From Paraburkholderia xenovorans LB400 (GTDB taxonomy: Bacteria > Pseudomonadota > Gammaproteobacteria > Burkholderiales > Burkholderiaceae), in the NCBI RefSeq assembly GCF_000013645.1, contig NC_007951.1, forward strand, positions 1,860,001 to 1,924,000: DNA of 64,000 nucleotides, in the 5' to 3' direction. Position numbers and translations under genes: made by a program. The notes beneath the pieces were generated by a model, which worked only from the letters and a program-made list of their open reading frames with translations, made no database searches and was not told the origin of the DNA. Below, piece after piece: positions 63,084 to 64,000 of the stretch (positions are counted from its first letter, which is position 1; each line of letters begins with the position of its first letter).

Positions 63084-64000
63084 ATGGAACCTGCGACTTC
63101 ACCCCGTACGCTGCTCGACAAGCTGTGGCAAAGCCACGTCGTCGCGGAAACGCCCAACGGCCCAACGCTGCTTTATGTTGACCGCCATCTCGTTTACGAG
63201 GTGACAAGCCCACAAGCGTTCGAGGCGATTCGCCTGTCGGGCCGCAAACCCTGGCGGCCTGAAACAGTACTCGCGGTCGCTGACCATAACGTACCGACGA
63301 TCGCCGCGGAGCGCACGAGCATGGACGCGATCGCTGACCCACTCTCGCGCATTCAGGTCGCGCAGCTCGACAAAAATTGCAAGGAGTTTGGTATCAAGTC
63401 GTACGGTATCCGGAACCCGCAGCAAGGAATCATCCACGTAGTCGGCCCGGAACTCGGGGCGACGTTGCCGGGCATGACGGTCGTGGCGGGAGACTCGCAC
63501 ACGAGTACCCACGGTGCGTTCGCCGCACTGGCGTTCGGGGTGGGCACGTCGGAAGTCGAGCACGTGCTGGCAACCCAATGCCTGTCGGTTGGGAAAATGA
63601 AGTCGATGCTCGTGAACGTTGAGGGCGTACTGCCGGTGGGCGTCACGGCCAAGGACGTGATTCTCGCGATCATCCGCAGGACCGGTACCGCCGGCGGCAC
63701 CGGTTACGCAATGGAATTCGCGGGCAGCACGATCCGCACGCTGTCGATGGAGGGTCGCATGACCCTGTGCAACATGGCGATCGAGGCGGGCGCCCGGGTG
63801 GGGCTGATCGGCGTCGACGATGTCACGATCGACTATGTGAAGGGGCGTCCCTTCGCGCCCGCAGAAGCACACTGGGATGCGGCGGTCGCCTATTGGCGCA
63901 CGCTGGTCAGCGATGCGGACGCCCGGTTCGACAAGATCGTCAACATCGACGCAACGCAGCTACGGCCGATGGTTACCTGGGGCACGTCGCCCGAAATGGT
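63084..64000 (+). CDS. leuC: 3-isopropylmalate dehydratase large subunit-like protein (LeuC paralogue), 3' end outside the window
   Basis: 305 codons visible from the ATG at 63084, which has TGGAGG upstream; normal length is about 470. Motifs: [53 protein letters not shown] and [20 protein letters not shown], as in the aconitase/LeuC family. The [4Fe-4S] Cys ligands lie partly beyond the edge. In an accessory region next to a LysR gene it may act on citraconate/methylmalate-like substrates rather than in leucine synthesis; this cannot be decided. Confidence 0.9.
   Translation, partial: MEPATSPRTLLDKLWQSHVVAETPNGPTLLYVDRHLVYEVTSPQAFEAIRLSGRKPWRPETVLAVADHNVPTIAAERTSMDAIADPLSRIQVAQLDKNCKEFGIKSYGIRNPQQGIIHVVGPELGATLPGMTVVAGDSHTSTHGAFAALAFGVGTSEVEHVLATQCLSVGKMKSMLVNVEGVLPVGVTAKDVILAIIRRTGTAGGTGYAMEFAGSTIRTLSMEGRMTLCNMAIEAGARVGLIGVDDVTIDYVKGRPFAPAEAHWDAAVAYWRTLVSDADARFDKIVNIDATQLRPMVTWGTSPEM

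Overview
The window is GC-rich DNA whose gene content points to a beta-proteobacterium of the Burkholderiaceae, most likely Paraburkholderia or Burkholderia. The supporting features are a long Hfq paralogue with a Gly/Asn-rich tail, a DUF2968 protein, a fatty-acid gene block (fadE, fabG-like, maoC, thiolase, fadD), a Burkholderia-type porin and several CoA-ester catabolic loci. The genus is an inference from gene content; no rRNA or species marker lies in the window.

Left part (1-9457): the end of a probable Flp/Tad pilus locus with a sigma-54 activator and DUF2968 protein, two small hypothetical genes, hfq2, and a lipoprotein / ECF sigma / anti-sigma unit. A His-rich secreted protein and a vanillyl-alcohol-oxidase-family flavoprotein follow. 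From 20009 down to 9454 (minus strand) runs a beta-oxidation operon: TetR regulator, FadE, large FabG-like reductase, MaoC dehydratase, thiolase, FadD and a DUF1571 protein. A probable TetR operator lies in front of it. Then come an SHS-family MFS transporter, a ClC channel, a propionyl/acetyl-CoA synthetase, and an acyl-CoA dehydrogenase coupled to its own TetR gene.

Middle part (27755-48559): a 21-gene catabolic island-like block that I regard as the most interesting system here. It holds an ABC importer of the branched-chain amino-acid type fused by 4-bp overlaps to an IpdAB-like CoA-transferase-fold pair and an acyl-CoA ligase. It also holds two thiolase-like proteins that lack the nucleophilic Cys, a DUF35 protein with a damaged zinc ribbon, and a biotin-dependent acyl-CoA carboxylase. 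A MaoC hydratase, a CitE-type lyase, two enoyl-CoA hydratase homologues (one with a His in place of a catalytic Glu), an SDR without the Tyr/Lys pair and a TetR regulator complete it. Five copies of one palindrome (CTRACC-N4-GGTYAG type) sit in the divergent promoter regions and together cover every transcript of the block. That makes it a single regulon. Its substrate is probably a cyclic or branched carboxylate.

Right part (48560-64000): an AT-richer junction carries tRNA 3'-end remnants, including the tRNA-Pro(GGG) 3' half from anticodon loop to CCA, and the N-terminal remnant of a P4-type integrase. This looks like the edge of a genomic island. The island carries a second, smaller CoA catabolic regulon: ligase, DUF35, thiolase-like protein, alpha/beta hydrolase, enoyl-CoA hydratase homologue, thioesterase, porin, DUF485/sodium symporter and a SnoaL-like protein. 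Four copies of an ATCATTTCA-type site tie these genes to an embedded MarR gene. Beyond it a 1282-bp IS3-family element has inserted cleanly, with an AGT target duplication, into a LysR gene. Removing the element restores a 305-residue LysR frame. A LeuC paralogue runs off the right edge.
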